From: Sporosarcina koreensis
Lineage (GTDB): Bacteria; Bacillota; Bacilli; Bacillales_A; Planococcaceae
DNA length: 64,000 bases
NCBI RefSeq assembly: GCF_000826145.2
Contig: NZ_LN651334.1
Location: forward strand, 1,080 to 65,079
Direction of reading: 5' to 3'
Position 1 is the first letter of the stretch; each line of letters opens with the position of its first letter. The position numbers and the translations under genes were made by a program. The notes beneath the pieces are model-generated. The model searched no databases and was not told the DNA's origin. It was given only the letters and a program-made list of their open reading frames with translations. Positions 45,824 to 55,647 of the stretch are shown here, one piece after another.

Positions 45824-46684
45824 TTACAAACGCACCGTATACCGAGCGACCTCTCCATCCGCCATCCGCAGCAGCCCCTCTTCGTCCAACACCTCCAGTA
45901 TCGTCATCCCTTTATCAATCCAACATTGGCCGCCTTCCTTCATCACCTGCAGGCAGATCCCTTTCCGCACATAACAGACCGCCAGCTGCAGGAAGGCTTT
46001 ATGTTGTTTGGCAAGAGGAATGGCCGCTTCCGCCTCCTCCAGCGCCTCGGCGAATCGATTCTCTTTCATCAGCAGCAGCGAGATATTGACACTGAAGTTC
46101 AAATGCAGTCTGGGCGCTTTTGGAAACTGGCTGTAGCGGGCCAGACTGTACTCTGCCAGCTTGCGCACCTCGAGCATCGTTTCCAAAGGAAAGAGATAAA
46201 AGATAGCATTCAGCAAATACAAATCCGTAAGATACAGCTGATTTTTGCCAGACAGCCGTTCCCACACATTGGTGACAGAGGCTTTGAGCGATTCCTCATT
46301 GCTTGTATGGACAAACAAAAGCAACCCTTCAAACAAAGCTTGGATATCTCTGACTAACAGATCGTCCTCGCTGTCCAAATAGGCGTCTGCCCAACATACC
46401 AACTCGTTCAATTGTTCTTCATCATTATAGGAAATCGAGGTGAATGCGCTAATAATCCGGTTCTTTGCAGACGGACAGAAGCCGTTATGGATATAGAGAA
46501 ACTCATCCATCGAGACCTCTAAATTCTCCAGGATTTTGGCTAACGAGAAAAACGAAATGTCCGTCTTATTCAGCTCGAACTTTGAATACGCACTTTGTGT
46601 CATGATGCCGTCGGTCACATAGCGCTGTGAATAATTTTTGTCCGTTCTGATCTTCCGTATCGTGGAACCGATCGTCCTCTCCAC
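45824..46684 (-). CDS. rgg: Rgg/GadR/MutR-family peptide-responsive regulator
   Basis: This 286-residue regulator has an N-terminal XRE helix-turn-helix (GSTIRKIRTDKNYSQ, GIMTQSAYSKFELNKTDIS) and a long helical repeat domain (about 75-280) of the RRNPP type that binds signal peptides. GTG start follows GGAGGAATAGG. Rgg proteins bind imported short hydrophobic peptides and control adjacent genes. Here a divergent 17-codon peptide gene lies 105 bp away, with a dyad site in between. Confidence 0.87.
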   Translation of the reverse strand: MERTIGSTIRKIRTDKNYSQRYVTDGIMTQSAYSKFELNKTDISFFSLAKILENLEVSMDEFLYIHNGFCPSAKNRIISAFTSISYNDEEQLNELVCWADAYLDSEDDLLVRDIQALFEGLLLFVHTSNEESLKASVTNVWERLSGKNQLYLTDLYLLNAIFYLFPLETMLEVRKLAEYSLARYSQFPKAPRLHLNFSVNISLLLMKENRFAEALEEAEAAIPLAKQHKAFLQLAVCYVRKGICLQVMKEGGQCWIDKGMTILEVLDEEGLLRMADGEVARYTVRL

Positions 46685-46703
46685 TCCCTATTCCTCCATT
46701 TGT

Positions 46704-46717
46704 AGTCATTTACGACT
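46704..46717. promoter_or_regulatory. Rgg-box candidate in the rgg-shp intergenic region
   Basis: AGTCATTTACGACT is a 14-bp near-palindrome located 13 bp before a -10-like TATAAA in the shp direction. It is the same sequence as at the bacteriocin-like gene. Confidence 0.65.
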
Positions 46718-46789
46718 TTTTTAATCTATTATAAACTTTTTGGAGTATTATGACAATGAACGATAATATAGGAACAGGTGGTGATCCTC

Positions 46790-46843
46790 ATGCTGGATAT
46801 CGTTATCTCGTTGCTGGATATTTGGTTTATTGGAGGGGGTTGA
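46790..46843 (+). CDS. SHP-like short hydrophobic signal peptide
   Basis: The ORF encodes MLDIVISLLDIWFIGGG. Its C-terminus DIWFIGGG resembles the mature streptococcal Rgg pheromones DILIIVGG and DIIIIVGG (Asp, Ile, Ile, Gly, Gly at matching positions). The ribosome site GGTGGTGATC is nearly the full anti-16S complement and lies 3 nt before ATG. It is divergent from rgg as shp genes are. It lacks the basic N-terminus of known SHPs. An overlapping 38-codon frame from 46751 (GGAG site) is the alternative. Confidence 0.7.
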   Translation: MLDIVISLLDIWFIGGG

Positions 46844-46950
46844 GTCAGGGAGTAGCAGGTAAATGAAAGTGCCCGTGCCATGGGAAAGCTTTTAGGAAAT
46901 TGATAACCTCATTGTCTAAAGGAATTCGTATGCCATCGCGTGACGGAGTA

Positions 46951-46964
46951 TGTAAATTACGACT
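46951..46964 (+). promoter_or_regulatory. Diverged Rgg-box candidate before the NlpC-like gene
   Basis: TGTAAATTACGACT matches the 14-bp box at 11 positions, with the right half TTACGACT exact. Confidence 0.45.
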
Positions 46965-47012
46965 AGCTTGTACCAATCCACTCTACTAAATACACTACGA
47001 GGAGTGCTGAAC

Positions 47013-47735
47013 GTGAAAAAAACGATTTTAGCTCTTTCTTTAACGACCACTATGTTATTTAGCCAAGCGGGTACTGCAGATGCTAGTTCAACGTTGCGTG
47101 AGATACTGACTCTCCAGCCGGATGTCTCGAAAAATGAGTTATTACAAGATGTTCGAACGATCGCTGCGAACACGGGGCAATCCGAAGAGAGCGTACTCAA
47201 CCAAATTTACGAAGAGTTATCAGCCAACGAAGAAAAGGGGAAGGCAGAGAAGTTAGCCAGGGCTGATATCTCCGACTATGGATCTTCGGGAGGAACGGTC
47301 AGTGTTGGCTCGAGCACGAAAGGCAACTTTTACTACACGCCGTCTCAAACCGCTTATTTAGATCATGGTCACGTGGGCATGTATTACTCCTCCACCACCA
47401 TTGTAGAATCTGTGCCTTCTGATGGGGTTCGGACCATTTCCACGACGGCCCGAAAAGTGGATAGCTCTGGAGCCATGGTGAAGTCGGTCACCACTACCGC
47501 GACGAATCGGAACAAGGCGGCAGATTGGGCAAAGACTCAAGTCGGACAGTCCTATTCGTATAACTTTGCAACCAATCGGAAAACCAGTCACACGGGAGCA
47601 AAAAACTGTTCCAAGTTGATCTGGTCAGCGTATAAGCTGAATGGCTCGCTCGATCTGGATGTGGATGGCGGATTAGGGGTCTACCCGCGCGATGTCCGGG
47701 ATGCCAAAGCCACGAAGCTCGTTAGAAATATTTAA
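47013..47735 (+). CDS. Secreted permuted NlpC/P60-like (YiiX/YaeF type) protein
   Basis: This 240-residue protein starts at GTG behind ACGAGGAGTG. It has a signal peptide (VKKTILALSLTTTMLFSQ, cleavage near ADA-SS) and a helical N-terminal part. The C-terminal domain has His first (LDHGHVGMYYS) and the Cys later (AKNCSKLIWSAYK), the order of permuted papain-fold amidases. It may cleave cell-wall peptides or act as an effector. A diverged Rgg box lies upstream, linking it to the peptide system. Confidence 0.72.
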   Translation: MKKTILALSLTTTMLFSQAGTADASSTLREILTLQPDVSKNELLQDVRTIAANTGQSEESVLNQIYEELSANEEKGKAEKLARADISDYGSSGGTVSVGSSTKGNFYYTPSQTAYLDHGHVGMYYSSTTIVESVPSDGVRTISTTARKVDSSGAMVKSVTTTATNRNKAADWAKTQVGQSYSYNFATNRKTSHTGAKNCSKLIWSAYKLNGSLDLDVDGGLGVYPRDVRDAKATKLVRNI

Positions 47736-47746
47736 CCTATCAGAAG

Positions 47747-47778
47747 GGCCGTCTACCTTATCCAAGACGGCCTTTTTT
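47747..47778 (+). terminator. Terminator of the NlpC-like gene
   Basis: GGCCGTCT and AGACGGCC are followed by six T. Confidence 0.88.
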
Positions 47779-47798
47779 CAAAGTGGGAGGGGATTCAC

Positions 47799-48986
47799 AT
47801 GAAGAGAAAAGCGTGGATGAGCGCTGTTGTGATCACAGTATGTTTCGTTGCCCTTGCCTTCATTCTCACGAGGAGCAAAGACGCTCCTGCAAAATCGATT
47901 GTTTCGCTGGAGACGATCCCTGATTCGGAACTGTTGGATAAGACAAAAGCGGTTCTGTATGTGTCGACGACCGCCGACCAGGACATTGACAATAAGGGGG
48001 TCAGTTATGCCGTTTTCATACAAGAGGATCACTCCGTCCAAGCGTTGTCCATGAACGGGTTGGAACTGGGAGGTGTGGCGGTAGGCGGCAGGGACGTATT
48101 GTTGGAAGACAAAGACACCATCCATATTGTCAGCGATCACACTAAAAGTTTTAAGATGGATGCCTCCCAATATACGGGGGAGCGGACCGGGTACCTTCCA
48201 GGTAAGGAGCTGTTTTTCAGTATTTACAACAGCGGGTTTGTTGAAGATGGATATCGTTCCGATGTTCGTTTCGGAGATTCCCAGGGGTTCCGCACAGACA
48301 GCATCCCGTATTACATAGCTGCCTCGGGGACCACTGATGAGACAGTGACAATTCTTACGCAAGATTTGGAAGAAAACAAGTTCTACTTGAAGGAAGTTGT
48401 GTTTGATAAAGAACTGAAAGTGAACGATCTCACGACCATCCAGTCCGGTACGACTGAAAATATGCAAGTCCTTGCGCCGGTACTGGCAGATGACACGTAC
48501 TACTATTTGACATTGTCGACCATTCACGATGATACGAATGAGACGGTATCGATCCACAGAGTGAACAAAAAGACGTTACAGCAAGACTCCTTTGAATTGG
48601 TGGACTATAAAAATGAAGACCTGACGGCGACCATTCCGTACAACTACAAAAATTCTGCAGCGCTGCATAACTAGAAATTATATTACGTAAACGGGTTAGG
48701 GCAGGTGTATTCATTTAGCACCGAGTCAACAGCAGTATCACAAGAGTTTACCCTGAAGAACGTCGATGCTTCGAAAATCCGCCACAATGAAGAGACGTAT
48801 TTCAAAGAGGGCGATCTGTACGTATTGCGCTACAGCCCGGATAAACAGGAGCATTACTACTTGGAAACGTACGCGCTGGACAGTGGCGATCTGACAGATT
48901 CCTTCGATATCGAAGGGCTCGATGCAATCATCCAGAGCAACAAGAGCAAGAACGTCTACTCGTATGATTTAAAAGTGCTGGAGTAG
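47799..48986 (+). pseudogene. Membrane-anchored extracytoplasmic protein with an in-frame amber codon
   Basis: A 395-sense-codon frame follows GGGAGGGGATTCAC. It has an N-terminal anchor (MSAVVITVCFVALAFILT) and an extracellular beta-rich domain of propeller-like repeats. Codon 292 is TAG (AALHN-stop-KLYYVNG), after which the same frame continues for about 103 codons to YSYDLKVLE. The protein family is not recognised. A CAG to TAG change would explain the stop. The 5' part alone could still be made. Confidence 0.7.
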
Positions 48987-49033
48987 TAGGTGTACGGCTT
49001 GTGAAGGCAGGAGGAATTTCAGCTGCGACCACG

Positions 49034-49072
49034 AAAAAAGCTGCCCGTCGGAATTCTCCGGCTGGACAGCTT
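49034..49072 (-). terminator. tRNA-Ser terminator
   Basis: On the minus strand AAGCTGTCCAGCCGGAG pairs imperfectly with the following arm ending GGGCAGCTT and runs into TTTTTT. Confidence 0.7.
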
Positions 49073-49103
49073 GTTCTATGATATAAAAGTTCGTGCTTAT
49101 GTA

Positions 49104-49196
49104 TGGAGGAGGTAGAGGGATTCGAACCCCCGCGGGTTTTGACACCCCTGTCGGTTTTCAAGACCGATCCCTTCAGCCAGACTTGGGTATACCTCC
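49104..49196 (-). tRNA. tRNA-Ser (anticodon UGA)
   Basis: The 93-nt gene has acceptor GGAGGTA/TACCTCC, a long variable arm and anticodon loop CTTGAAA (UGA). The T arm is GGGGG-TTCGAAT-CCCTC and CCA is encoded. The discriminator base reads as T rather than the usual G of serine tRNAs. The place before the scRNA matches B. subtilis. Confidence 0.95.
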
Positions 49197-49286
49197 GTAA
49201 TCGGACAAGAACTACTATAGCAAGCGGAAAAACGGAAGTCAACAGATTTTCGAAAAAAGGGGTCCTGTTGACTCTGGCGCTCCGAG

Positions 49287-49315
49287 TTGATTTTTCCGCA
49301 CCCACCCTCTATAAT
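49287..49315 (+). promoter_or_regulatory. scRNA promoter
   Basis: TTGATT, a 17-bp spacer and consensus TATAAT lie 8 bp before the RNA. Confidence 0.85.
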
Positions 49316-49322
49316 GGAGGAT

Positions 49323-49593
49323 GCCGTGCTAGGTGGGGAGGTAGCGGTGCCCTGTCACTTGCAATCCGCTCTAGCAAGACTGAATCCCTTTCCTGAGGCC
49401 GTCCGTATTGTAGGGCCTGCCTCTTGCACGTAGTGTTGACATCTGGGTCCTGCGCAATGGGAACCCATGAACCATGTCAGGTCCGGAAGGAAGCAGCATT
49501 AAGTGGACTCTCTCATGTGCCGCGGGGTCGCCTAGATCGAGCCAACGACAAGAGTAACGCTTATGTGCGGCGGTCGAAGGAAGGTGCACGGTA
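49323..49593 (+). ncRNA. scr: Signal recognition particle RNA (scRNA, large bacterial type)
   Basis: The RNA of about 271 nt begins GCCGTGCTAGGTGGGGAGG and ends AAGGTGCACGG, which pair to close the molecule. The Ffh-binding domain contains GTCAGGTCCGGAAGGAAGC near 49478. The large form with an Alu domain is typical of Bacillales. It works with Ffh in co-translational membrane targeting. Confidence 0.97.
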
Positions 49594-49603
49594 TACATAC
49601 GCG

Positions 49604-49640
49604 AACGCCCCCCATCCCTTTTTCGGGTGGGGGGCGTTTG
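49604..49640 (+). terminator. scRNA terminator
   Basis: AACGCCCCCCA pairs with TGGGGGGCGTT around a loop with TTTTT. Confidence 0.85.
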
Positions 49641-49768
49641 CATGCCTGCGGGGATGCGTGTCGGTTGTTTTCATCGGACAGCGGCTGCGTATTCCGCAGG
49701 CGTTTTTTCTGCCCGGCTGTGCTATAATGGAAGGAACGGACGTAACAGACAGAAAGGGGAGCGGACGG

Positions 49769-51550
49769 TTGGGTTATCAAGCTTTCTACCGGGTGTACCG
49801 GCCTCAGACATTCGACGAGATGTCAGGACAGCGGCATGTCAAACAGACACTTCAAAACGCTCTCCTCCACAACAAAACCACTCATGCCTATCTGTTTTCA
49901 GGACCCCGCGGCACCGGGAAGACGAGTGCCGCCAAGATCTTCGCGAAAGCGCTGAACTGTGAGAACGGGCCGGCCAAGGAACCGTGCAATGCGTGCGACA
50001 CGTGCCGGACGATCACGGAAGGCTCGAACACGGATGTCATCGAGTTTGACGCCGCCTCCAATTCCCGCGTGGAGGAGATGCGCGATATCATCGAAAAGGT
50101 TCGGTATGCGCCGGCCTCCTCCAAGTACAAAGTCTACATCATCGATGAAGTGCATATGCTGTCCAACTCGGCGTTCAACGCGCTGTTGAAGACACTTGAG
50201 GAGCCGCCTGCCCATGCGGTGTTCATCCTCGCGACGACGGAACCGCACAAACTGCCGCTGACGATCATCTCCCGCTGCCAGCGGTTCGACTTCAAGCCGA
50301 TCACCGCAGCGGAGATCACGGAGCGGATGGCGTACGTGCTCGACGAAGCGGGTATTGAAGCTGACAACAGTGCCTTGAAAGTCATCGCGCAGGCAGCGTC
50401 AGGCGGGATGCGGGATGCGCTCAGCATGCTCGACCAGGTCGTGTCGTTCAGCGGGGAGCGGGTGACGGCAGAAGAAGCCCTGCTCGTGACGGGCTCGGTC
50501 GGTGAGGACATCTTTTACGAGCTCGCTTGTGCCTTGCAGTCGAAAGACGCCGGCACCGCACTCACGCTGCTGAACCGGCTCATCGCAGAAGGCAAGGATG
50601 TCTCGCGGCTGGCGGAAGATCTGATCACGTTCTTCCGGGATCTGCTGCTGCTGCATACGGCGCCGAACCTGACCGACCTGCTGGAAGCGATCTCCGGGGA
50701 TGACCGGTTCGTTGCGCTCGCCGCGGACTTCGATCCCGATCTGCTCTATGCGTATATCGATATACTAGGAGACACCCAGGCGGAGATGCGGTTTTCGAAC
50801 CATGCGAAAGTGTACATCGAATCCGCGCTGCTGAAAATGATCCAGACGAAAGGTGCGGTGACCGGCGCCGCCGGAGCTGCTGCCGTCCCGGCTGAACTGG
50901 AACAGAAGATCGCGAGTCTCGAACGGCTCGTCGGCGACCTGCAGAAACAGCTCGCTGACGGGGTTCCGGCCGGGACGCCTGCGGCCCAGGCACCCGCCGC
51001 ACGCAAGAACTCATCCAACAATGCCCGGGCGTACAAGATTCCGACGGGCAAAGTCCATCAGGTGCTGAGTGCTGCGACGAAGCAGGACATCCAGGTGATC
51101 CGGGAGGAATGGGCGCGCATGATGCAGACGATGCAGCGGTCGCATTCGGCGCTCCTCGAAGAAACCGAACCGGTTGCGGCATCGGACAGCGCCTTTGTGT
51201 TAAAATTCAAATATGAAATTCACTGCCTGATGGCGTCCGAGAATGCGTCGCTCCGCTCGGGGCTTGCCGAGGCGCTGCGTCAGCAGACCGGCAAGGCCTA
51301 TGACGTGGTCTATGTGCCAGAAGAAGGCTGGCTGAAAGTCAGGGAGGATTTCATCCGCAAGAACGGGCTGGCGAAACAGCCGTCTTCCGGGGAGTCCCGT
51401 CCTGAAGATGAGGGAGCATCTGCTGAACCTGCAGGGCAGGAAGAGCTGCCTGCGTTCCTGGAAGGCGCGGAGCTGACGGAAGAGGACGGCCTCGTGTCCG
51501 AAGCGGAAAAACTGTTCGGCAAGGAATTCATTACCGTCCATGACGAGTAA
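49769..51550 (+). CDS. dnaX: DNA polymerase III subunits gamma/tau
   Basis: This 593-residue clamp-loader subunit has a P-loop (FSGPRGTGKTSAAK), a zinc site (C-x8-C with CNACDTC), the DExH-like DEVHMLS and sensor 1 (ILATTEPHK). A variable C-terminal tau region follows with an Ala/Pro-rich linker. The TTG start follows AAAGGGGAGCG and matches the family start (GYQAFYRVYRPQTF). An in-frame extension back to about 49424 overlaps the scRNA and is rejected. Confidence 0.96.
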   Translation: MGYQAFYRVYRPQTFDEMSGQRHVKQTLQNALLHNKTTHAYLFSGPRGTGKTSAAKIFAKALNCENGPAKEPCNACDTCRTITEGSNTDVIEFDAASNSRVEEMRDIIEKVRYAPASSKYKVYIIDEVHMLSNSAFNALLKTLEEPPAHAVFILATTEPHKLPLTIISRCQRFDFKPITAAEITERMAYVLDEAGIEADNSALKVIAQAASGGMRDALSMLDQVVSFSGERVTAEEALLVTGSVGEDIFYELACALQSKDAGTALTLLNRLIAEGKDVSRLAEDLITFFRDLLLLHTAPNLTDLLEAISGDDRFVALAADFDPDLLYAYIDILGDTQAEMRFSNHAKVYIESALLKMIQTKGAVTGAAGAAAVPAELEQKIASLERLVGDLQKQLADGVPAGTPAAQAPAARKNSSNNARAYKIPTGKVHQVLSAATKQDIQVIREEWARMMQTMQRSHSALLEETEPVAASDSAFVLKFKYEIHCLMASENASLRSGLAEALRQQTGKAYDVVYVPEEGWLKVREDFIRKNGLAKQPSSGESRPEDEGASAEPAGQEELPAFLEGAELTEEDGLVSEAEKLFGKEFITVHDE

Positions 51551-51574
51551 GACAACTGACAAGGAGGAATTCAC

Positions 51575-51895
51575 ATGCGTGGTATGGGAAATATGCAAGG
51601 TATGATGAAACAGATGCAGAAGATGCAGAAACAGATGGCGGAGGCTCAGGAGAAACTGGGGGACGAGCGCCTTGAAGGTACAGCTGGCGGCGGAATGGTG
51701 AAAGTCATCGTCTCCGGCGATAAGAAAGTCGTCGATGTCGTTGTCGATCCGTCCGTGATCGATCCGGAAGATGCGGAAATGCTGCAGGACCTGATTCTCG
51801 TGGCGACGAACAACGCGATGGAACAAGCGGATGAATTAACGAACTCCACTATGGGACAATTCACGAAAGGATTGAACCTGCCGGGGATGTTCTAG
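51575..51895 (+). CDS. ybaB: YbaB/EbfC nucleoid-associated protein
   Basis: This 106-residue dimeric DNA-binding protein has a Met/Gln-rich N-terminal helix ([18 protein letters not shown]) and the core [26 protein letters not shown] precedes the ATG. dnaX-ybaB-recR is conserved across bacteria. Confidence 0.96.
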   Translation: MRGMGNMQGMMKQMQKMQKQMAEAQEKLGDERLEGTAGGGMVKVIVSGDKKVVDVVVDPSVIDPEDAEMLQDLILVATNNAMEQADELTNSTMGQFTKGLNLPGMF

Positions 51896-51906
51896 GAGGC
51901 AGACCT

Positions 51907-52503
51907 ATGCATTATCCAGAACCGATCTCGAAACTGATCGACAGTTTTATGAAACTGCCAGGTATCGGCCCGAAAACCGCGGGCCGTCTGGCGTTTTTTG
52001 TGTTAAGCATGAAAGAGGACACCGTGCTCGACTTCGCGAAAGCGCTCGTCGATGCGAAGCGGAATCTTCGGTTCTGCAGTGTGTGCGGCCATATCACCGA
52101 TATCGACCCGTGTCACATCTGCCAGGATACGTCGCGCGACCGTTCGCTGATCTGCGTCGTACAGGATCCGAAAGACGTCATCGCCATGGAGAAGATGCGC
52201 GATTACAACGGGCTCTATCACGTACTGCACGGGGCGATCTCCCCGATGGACGGCATCGGCCCGGAGGATATCAACGTGCCCGACTTGCTGAAGCGCCTGC
52301 AGGATGACGAAGTGCAGGAGCTGATCCTCGCAACGAATCCAACCATCGAAGGGGAGGCGACCGCGATGTACATCTCCCGGCTCGTCAAGCCGTCGGGCAT
52401 CACGACGACGCGGATCGCCCACGGCCTGCCGGTCGGCGGCGATCTGGAGTACGCGGACGAAGTGACCTTGTCAAAAGCGCTGGAAGGGCGGCGTGAACTG
52501 TGA
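51907..52503 (+). CDS. recR: Recombination mediator RecR
   Basis: This 198-residue protein of the RecFOR pathway has a helix-hairpin-helix ([14 protein letters not shown]), a zinc finger ([16 protein letters not shown]) and a Toprim domain ([15 protein letters not shown], then [15 protein letters not shown]). It loads RecA at gaps. It overlaps the next gene by 4 bp (GTGA). Confidence 0.97.
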   Translation: MHYPEPISKLIDSFMKLPGIGPKTAGRLAFFVLSMKEDTVLDFAKALVDAKRNLRFCSVCGHITDIDPCHICQDTSRDRSLICVVQDPKDVIAMEKMRDYNGLYHVLHGAISPMDGIGPEDINVPDLLKRLQDDEVQELILATNPTIEGEATAMYISRLVKPSGITTTRIAHGLPVGGDLEYADEVTLSKALEGRREL

Positions 52504-52730
52504 GGCGGTCGGCCGGCCTGTTCCGCCGCAAGCACAAAATGAAGCGGGAGTACGATGACAAGCTGCGCACGCTTATGATGGAGACGCGCCAGGAATGGGA
52601 GCATGCGAAACAGATCGAGAAGTATGCCGATGACCTGGATGCGGAAGTGCTTATCCGGCGGAAAATCGCCGAATGCAGCCATTTCTATCTGTATAAAGAA
52701 GCCAAGCAGCGCAACCTCGGCCTGGAATGA
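52500..52730 (+). CDS. yaaL: DUF2508 protein YaaL
   Basis: This 76-residue basic helical protein ([20 protein letters not shown]) of unknown function sits between recR and bofA as in B. subtilis. GTG start overlaps the recR stop; translation is probably coupled. Confidence 0.85.
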   Translation: MRRSAGLFRRKHKMKREYDDKLRTLMMETRQEWEHAKQIEKYADDLDAEVLIRRKIAECSHFYLYKEAKQRNLGLE

Positions 52731-52823
52731 CTGTGCACGCCTCTGCATATACTGGTGACGGGCTGAGTGGAGCGGAAGGCTCCGCTTCTGCTGAGATCCT
52801 GGACATGCAAAGGGGGAGTCTGC

Positions 52824-53087
52824 ATGAAAGCGGCGATCATTCTGGCGCTCGGTGTGCTGTTTCTTTTCATTCTGCGGCTGACCAAGCCTCAGCTGCAGCA
52901 GGCGGCTGAAAAGATATCGGTCTTCTGGTTCCGTATCGCCTTTTCGTTCCTGGTTTTGTTTTTACTGAATATCGCAGGAGGATTTGTCGGCCTGTATGTG
53001 CCGATCAATCTCGGATCAGGCCTGCTGCTCGCCATTCTCGGTCTGCCCGGGGCGGCGTCGCTGCTCGTGCTGGCCGTTTTCCTGTAA
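52824..53087 (+). CDS. bofA: Pro-sigmaK processing inhibitor BofA
   Basis: This 87-residue membrane protein has about two hydrophobic segments and the C-terminal GLPGAASLLVLAVFL typical of BofA. In sporulation it inhibits SpoIVFB until the checkpoint is passed. AAAGGGGGAG sets the ATG. Its presence supports a spore-forming lineage. Confidence 0.88.
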   Translation: MKAAIILALGVLFLFILRLTKPQLQQAAEKISVFWFRIAFSFLVLFLLNIAGGFVGLYVPINLGSGLLLAILGLPGAASLLVLAVFL

Positions 53088-53178
53088 GGGCGGTGTACCG
53101 CCGACCGCAGTACTGCCAGCCGACTGTCGCGCTGGCTTTTTTACATAGAAGACTACCAGTTTAGAAGGAGGATTCGAT

Positions 53179-54627
53179 ATGGATCAGCAAAAACGGCCGA
53201 TCGTGGAAGCACTGGAAGCGTTCCAGGCGGCGGATCCGGTCTCGTTCCACGTGCCGGGTCACAAAACCGGCCGGCTGTCCGGACTGCCGGACGGCCTGCG
53301 TGCGGCGATGCGTTATGACGCCACCGAACTGACGGGACTTGACGATCTGCACGCCCCGATCGGTGCCATCCGGGAAGCCGAAGAGCTGCTTGCAGACGCG
53401 TACGGGGCGGATCGCAGTTTCCTGCTCGTCAATGGTTCCACTGCAGGCAATCTCGCAATGGTCCGTGCTGTCTGCACACCCGGCGACGTGCTGCTCGTCC
53501 AGCGGAATGCCCACAAATCCGTGTTCCATGCGGTTGAACTGGCAGGAGCCCAGGCGGTCTTCCTGAATCCCGAGTGGGACGGGATGACTTGTACCGCGGG
53601 AGCGGTCTCTGTCGACACGGTCCGGGAGGCGCTCGACCGGCATCCGGAAGCGAAAGGGATTTTTGTGACGTATCCGACCTATTACGGAACCGCCGGAGAG
53701 ACCCTCTCCGACATCATTTCCTGTGCACATGGGCACGGCATTCCGGTGCTCGCCGATGAAGCGCACGGCGCTCATCTGCTGGCGGGCCCGCCGTTTCCGC
53801 CGTCTGCCCTCGCGCTCGGTGCGGACGCAGTCGTACAGTCCGCGCACAAAACACTGAGTGCGATGACGCAAGGATCGTTCCTGCACGTGAATTCGAGCCT
53901 GGTCGACGCCGACCGGATCGCCCGCGGACTGTCCATGCTGCAGACGAGCAGTCCATCTTATGTACTGCTCGCCTCACTCGACGATGCCCGTGCACGGATT
54001 GCGGCCTATTCGGAAGCGGACAAGCACGCATTCCTCGAGTGGCGCCGGCAGTTCATCGACCGATGCCGGAAGCTGGCAAAACTCGACATCATCGAGCCGG
54101 ACGATCCACTGAAAGTGCTCGTACGGCACAAACACGTATCCGGGTATGCCCTGCAGCAGGCGCTTGAACAGCAGGGGATCTACACGGAACTCGCGGACGA
54201 GCGTCAGGTGCTGTTCATCCTGCCGCTGCTCACCGAAGGGGCGGACTATCCGGCCGAGCGGGTGGCAAGCGCACTTGCGAAAGCCATCCGGACGCTCGAA
54301 TCCGAGGACGAAGAGAAGAAACCTGAACCGGGGCCTGCGCTGCCGGCGGATCGTCCCGCTATCCGGATATCAGGCGGACCCGCCGGCAGTCCATCCGAAT
54401 GGGTGCCTGTCGACGAGGCGGCAGGCCGTTCTGCTGCTGGAGCGATCATTCCGTATCCGCCAGGCATCCCGCTCATCCTGGAGGACGAACCGTTATCCGG
54501 TGAAACGATTGACACCGTCTGCCGGATGGCGGCTTCGGGCGCCGCTTTCCAGGGAGCGGTGCGGACGAGCGATGGAAGGGTCGAATTCGAAGTGAAAACA
54601 GAACAGGGAGGCGACGGAAATGGCTGA
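53179..54627 (+). CDS. yaaO: Orn/Lys/Arg-type amino acid decarboxylase
   Basis: This 482-residue PLP enzyme has the N-terminal [21 protein letters not shown], the substrate region [19 protein letters not shown] and the PLP lysine in [15 protein letters not shown]. The C-terminal domain is extended by a Pro/Glu-rich linker (about 375-400). It probably decarboxylates arginine, lysine or ornithine for polyamine synthesis; the exact substrate is not certain. It overlaps tmk by 8 bp. Confidence 0.9.
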   Translation: MDQQKRPIVEALEAFQAADPVSFHVPGHKTGRLSGLPDGLRAAMRYDATELTGLDDLHAPIGAIREAEELLADAYGADRSFLLVNGSTAGNLAMVRAVCTPGDVLLVQRNAHKSVFHAVELAGAQAVFLNPEWDGMTCTAGAVSVDTVREALDRHPEAKGIFVTYPTYYGTAGETLSDIISCAHGHGIPVLADEAHGAHLLAGPPFPPSALALGADAVVQSAHKTLSAMTQGSFLHVNSSLVDADRIARGLSMLQTSSPSYVLLASLDDARARIAAYSEADKHAFLEWRRQFIDRCRKLAKLDIIEPDDPLKVLVRHKHVSGYALQQALEQQGIYTELADERQVLFILPLLTEGADYPAERVASALAKAIRTLESEDEEKKPEPGPALPADRPAIRISGGPAGSPSEWVPVDEAAGRSAAGAIIPYPPGIPLILEDEPLSGETIDTVCRMAASGAAFQGAVRTSDGRVEFEVKTEQGGDGNG

Positions 54628-55249
54628 CGGCGTATTCATATCATTCGAAGGTCCGGAAGGCGCTGGCAAAACGACGGTGATCCGCGAGATCCACAGGCGG
54701 CTGACGGAAGAAGGACGGGCTGTCGTGCTGACACGGGAGCCGGGCGGCATCCGGATCGCAGAGAAGATCCGGAGCATCATCCTGGATAACGACCATGCAG
54801 AGATGGACGGACGGACGGAAGCGCTGCTGTATGCGGCTGCGCGCCGCCAGCACCTCGTCGAAAAAGTGCTGCCGGCCCTTGCACAAGGGGCGATTGTGCT
54901 GTGCGACCGGTTCGTCGACAGTTCGCTTGCGTACCAAGGCTACGCCCGCGGTCTCGGTATCGATCAAGTGCTCGCCATCAACGAGTTCGCCATCCAGGGG
55001 ATCATGCCCGACCATACGATCTTCTTTGACATCCCCCCCACGGCAGGGCTTGCCCGGATTGCCGCAAACAGCAATCGGGAACAGAACCGGCTGGACAATG
55101 AGACACTTGCGTTCCATGAATCCGTCTATGAAGGCTACCGTCTCGTCCGCGAGCGGTTTTCGGATCGGATCACTGCAGTGGATGCGTCGGAATCATTGGA
55201 AACCGTTACGGAGACTGTATGGGGGCAGATTGCATCATTCATATCCTGA
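54620..55249 (+). CDS. tmk: Thymidylate kinase
   Basis: This 209-residue kinase makes dTDP from dTMP. It has the P-loop [12 protein letters not shown], the DR(F/Y) segment [17 protein letters not shown] and the lid region. AGGGAGGCG precedes the ATG. The order yaaO-tmk-yaaQ-yaaR-holB follows B. subtilis. Confidence 0.96.
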   Translation: MADGVFISFEGPEGAGKTTVIREIHRRLTEEGRAVVLTREPGGIRIAEKIRSIILDNDHAEMDGRTEALLYAAARRQHLVEKVLPALAQGAIVLCDRFVDSSLAYQGYARGLGIDQVLAINEFAIQGIMPDHTIFFDIPPTAGLARIAANSNREQNRLDNETLAFHESVYEGYRLVRERFSDRITAVDASESLETVTETVWGQIASFIS

Positions 55250-55269
55250 GCCATTTCATGGTATACTAA

Positions 55270-55626
<357 letters not shown>

Positions 55627-55647
55627 TGACGCTCGGAGTGAACGCAT

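Noticed and set aside
49424-49768. 115-residue N-terminal extension of dnaX
   Set aside because: It lies on the scRNA gene and its terminator; the family start is at the TTG behind AAAGGGG.
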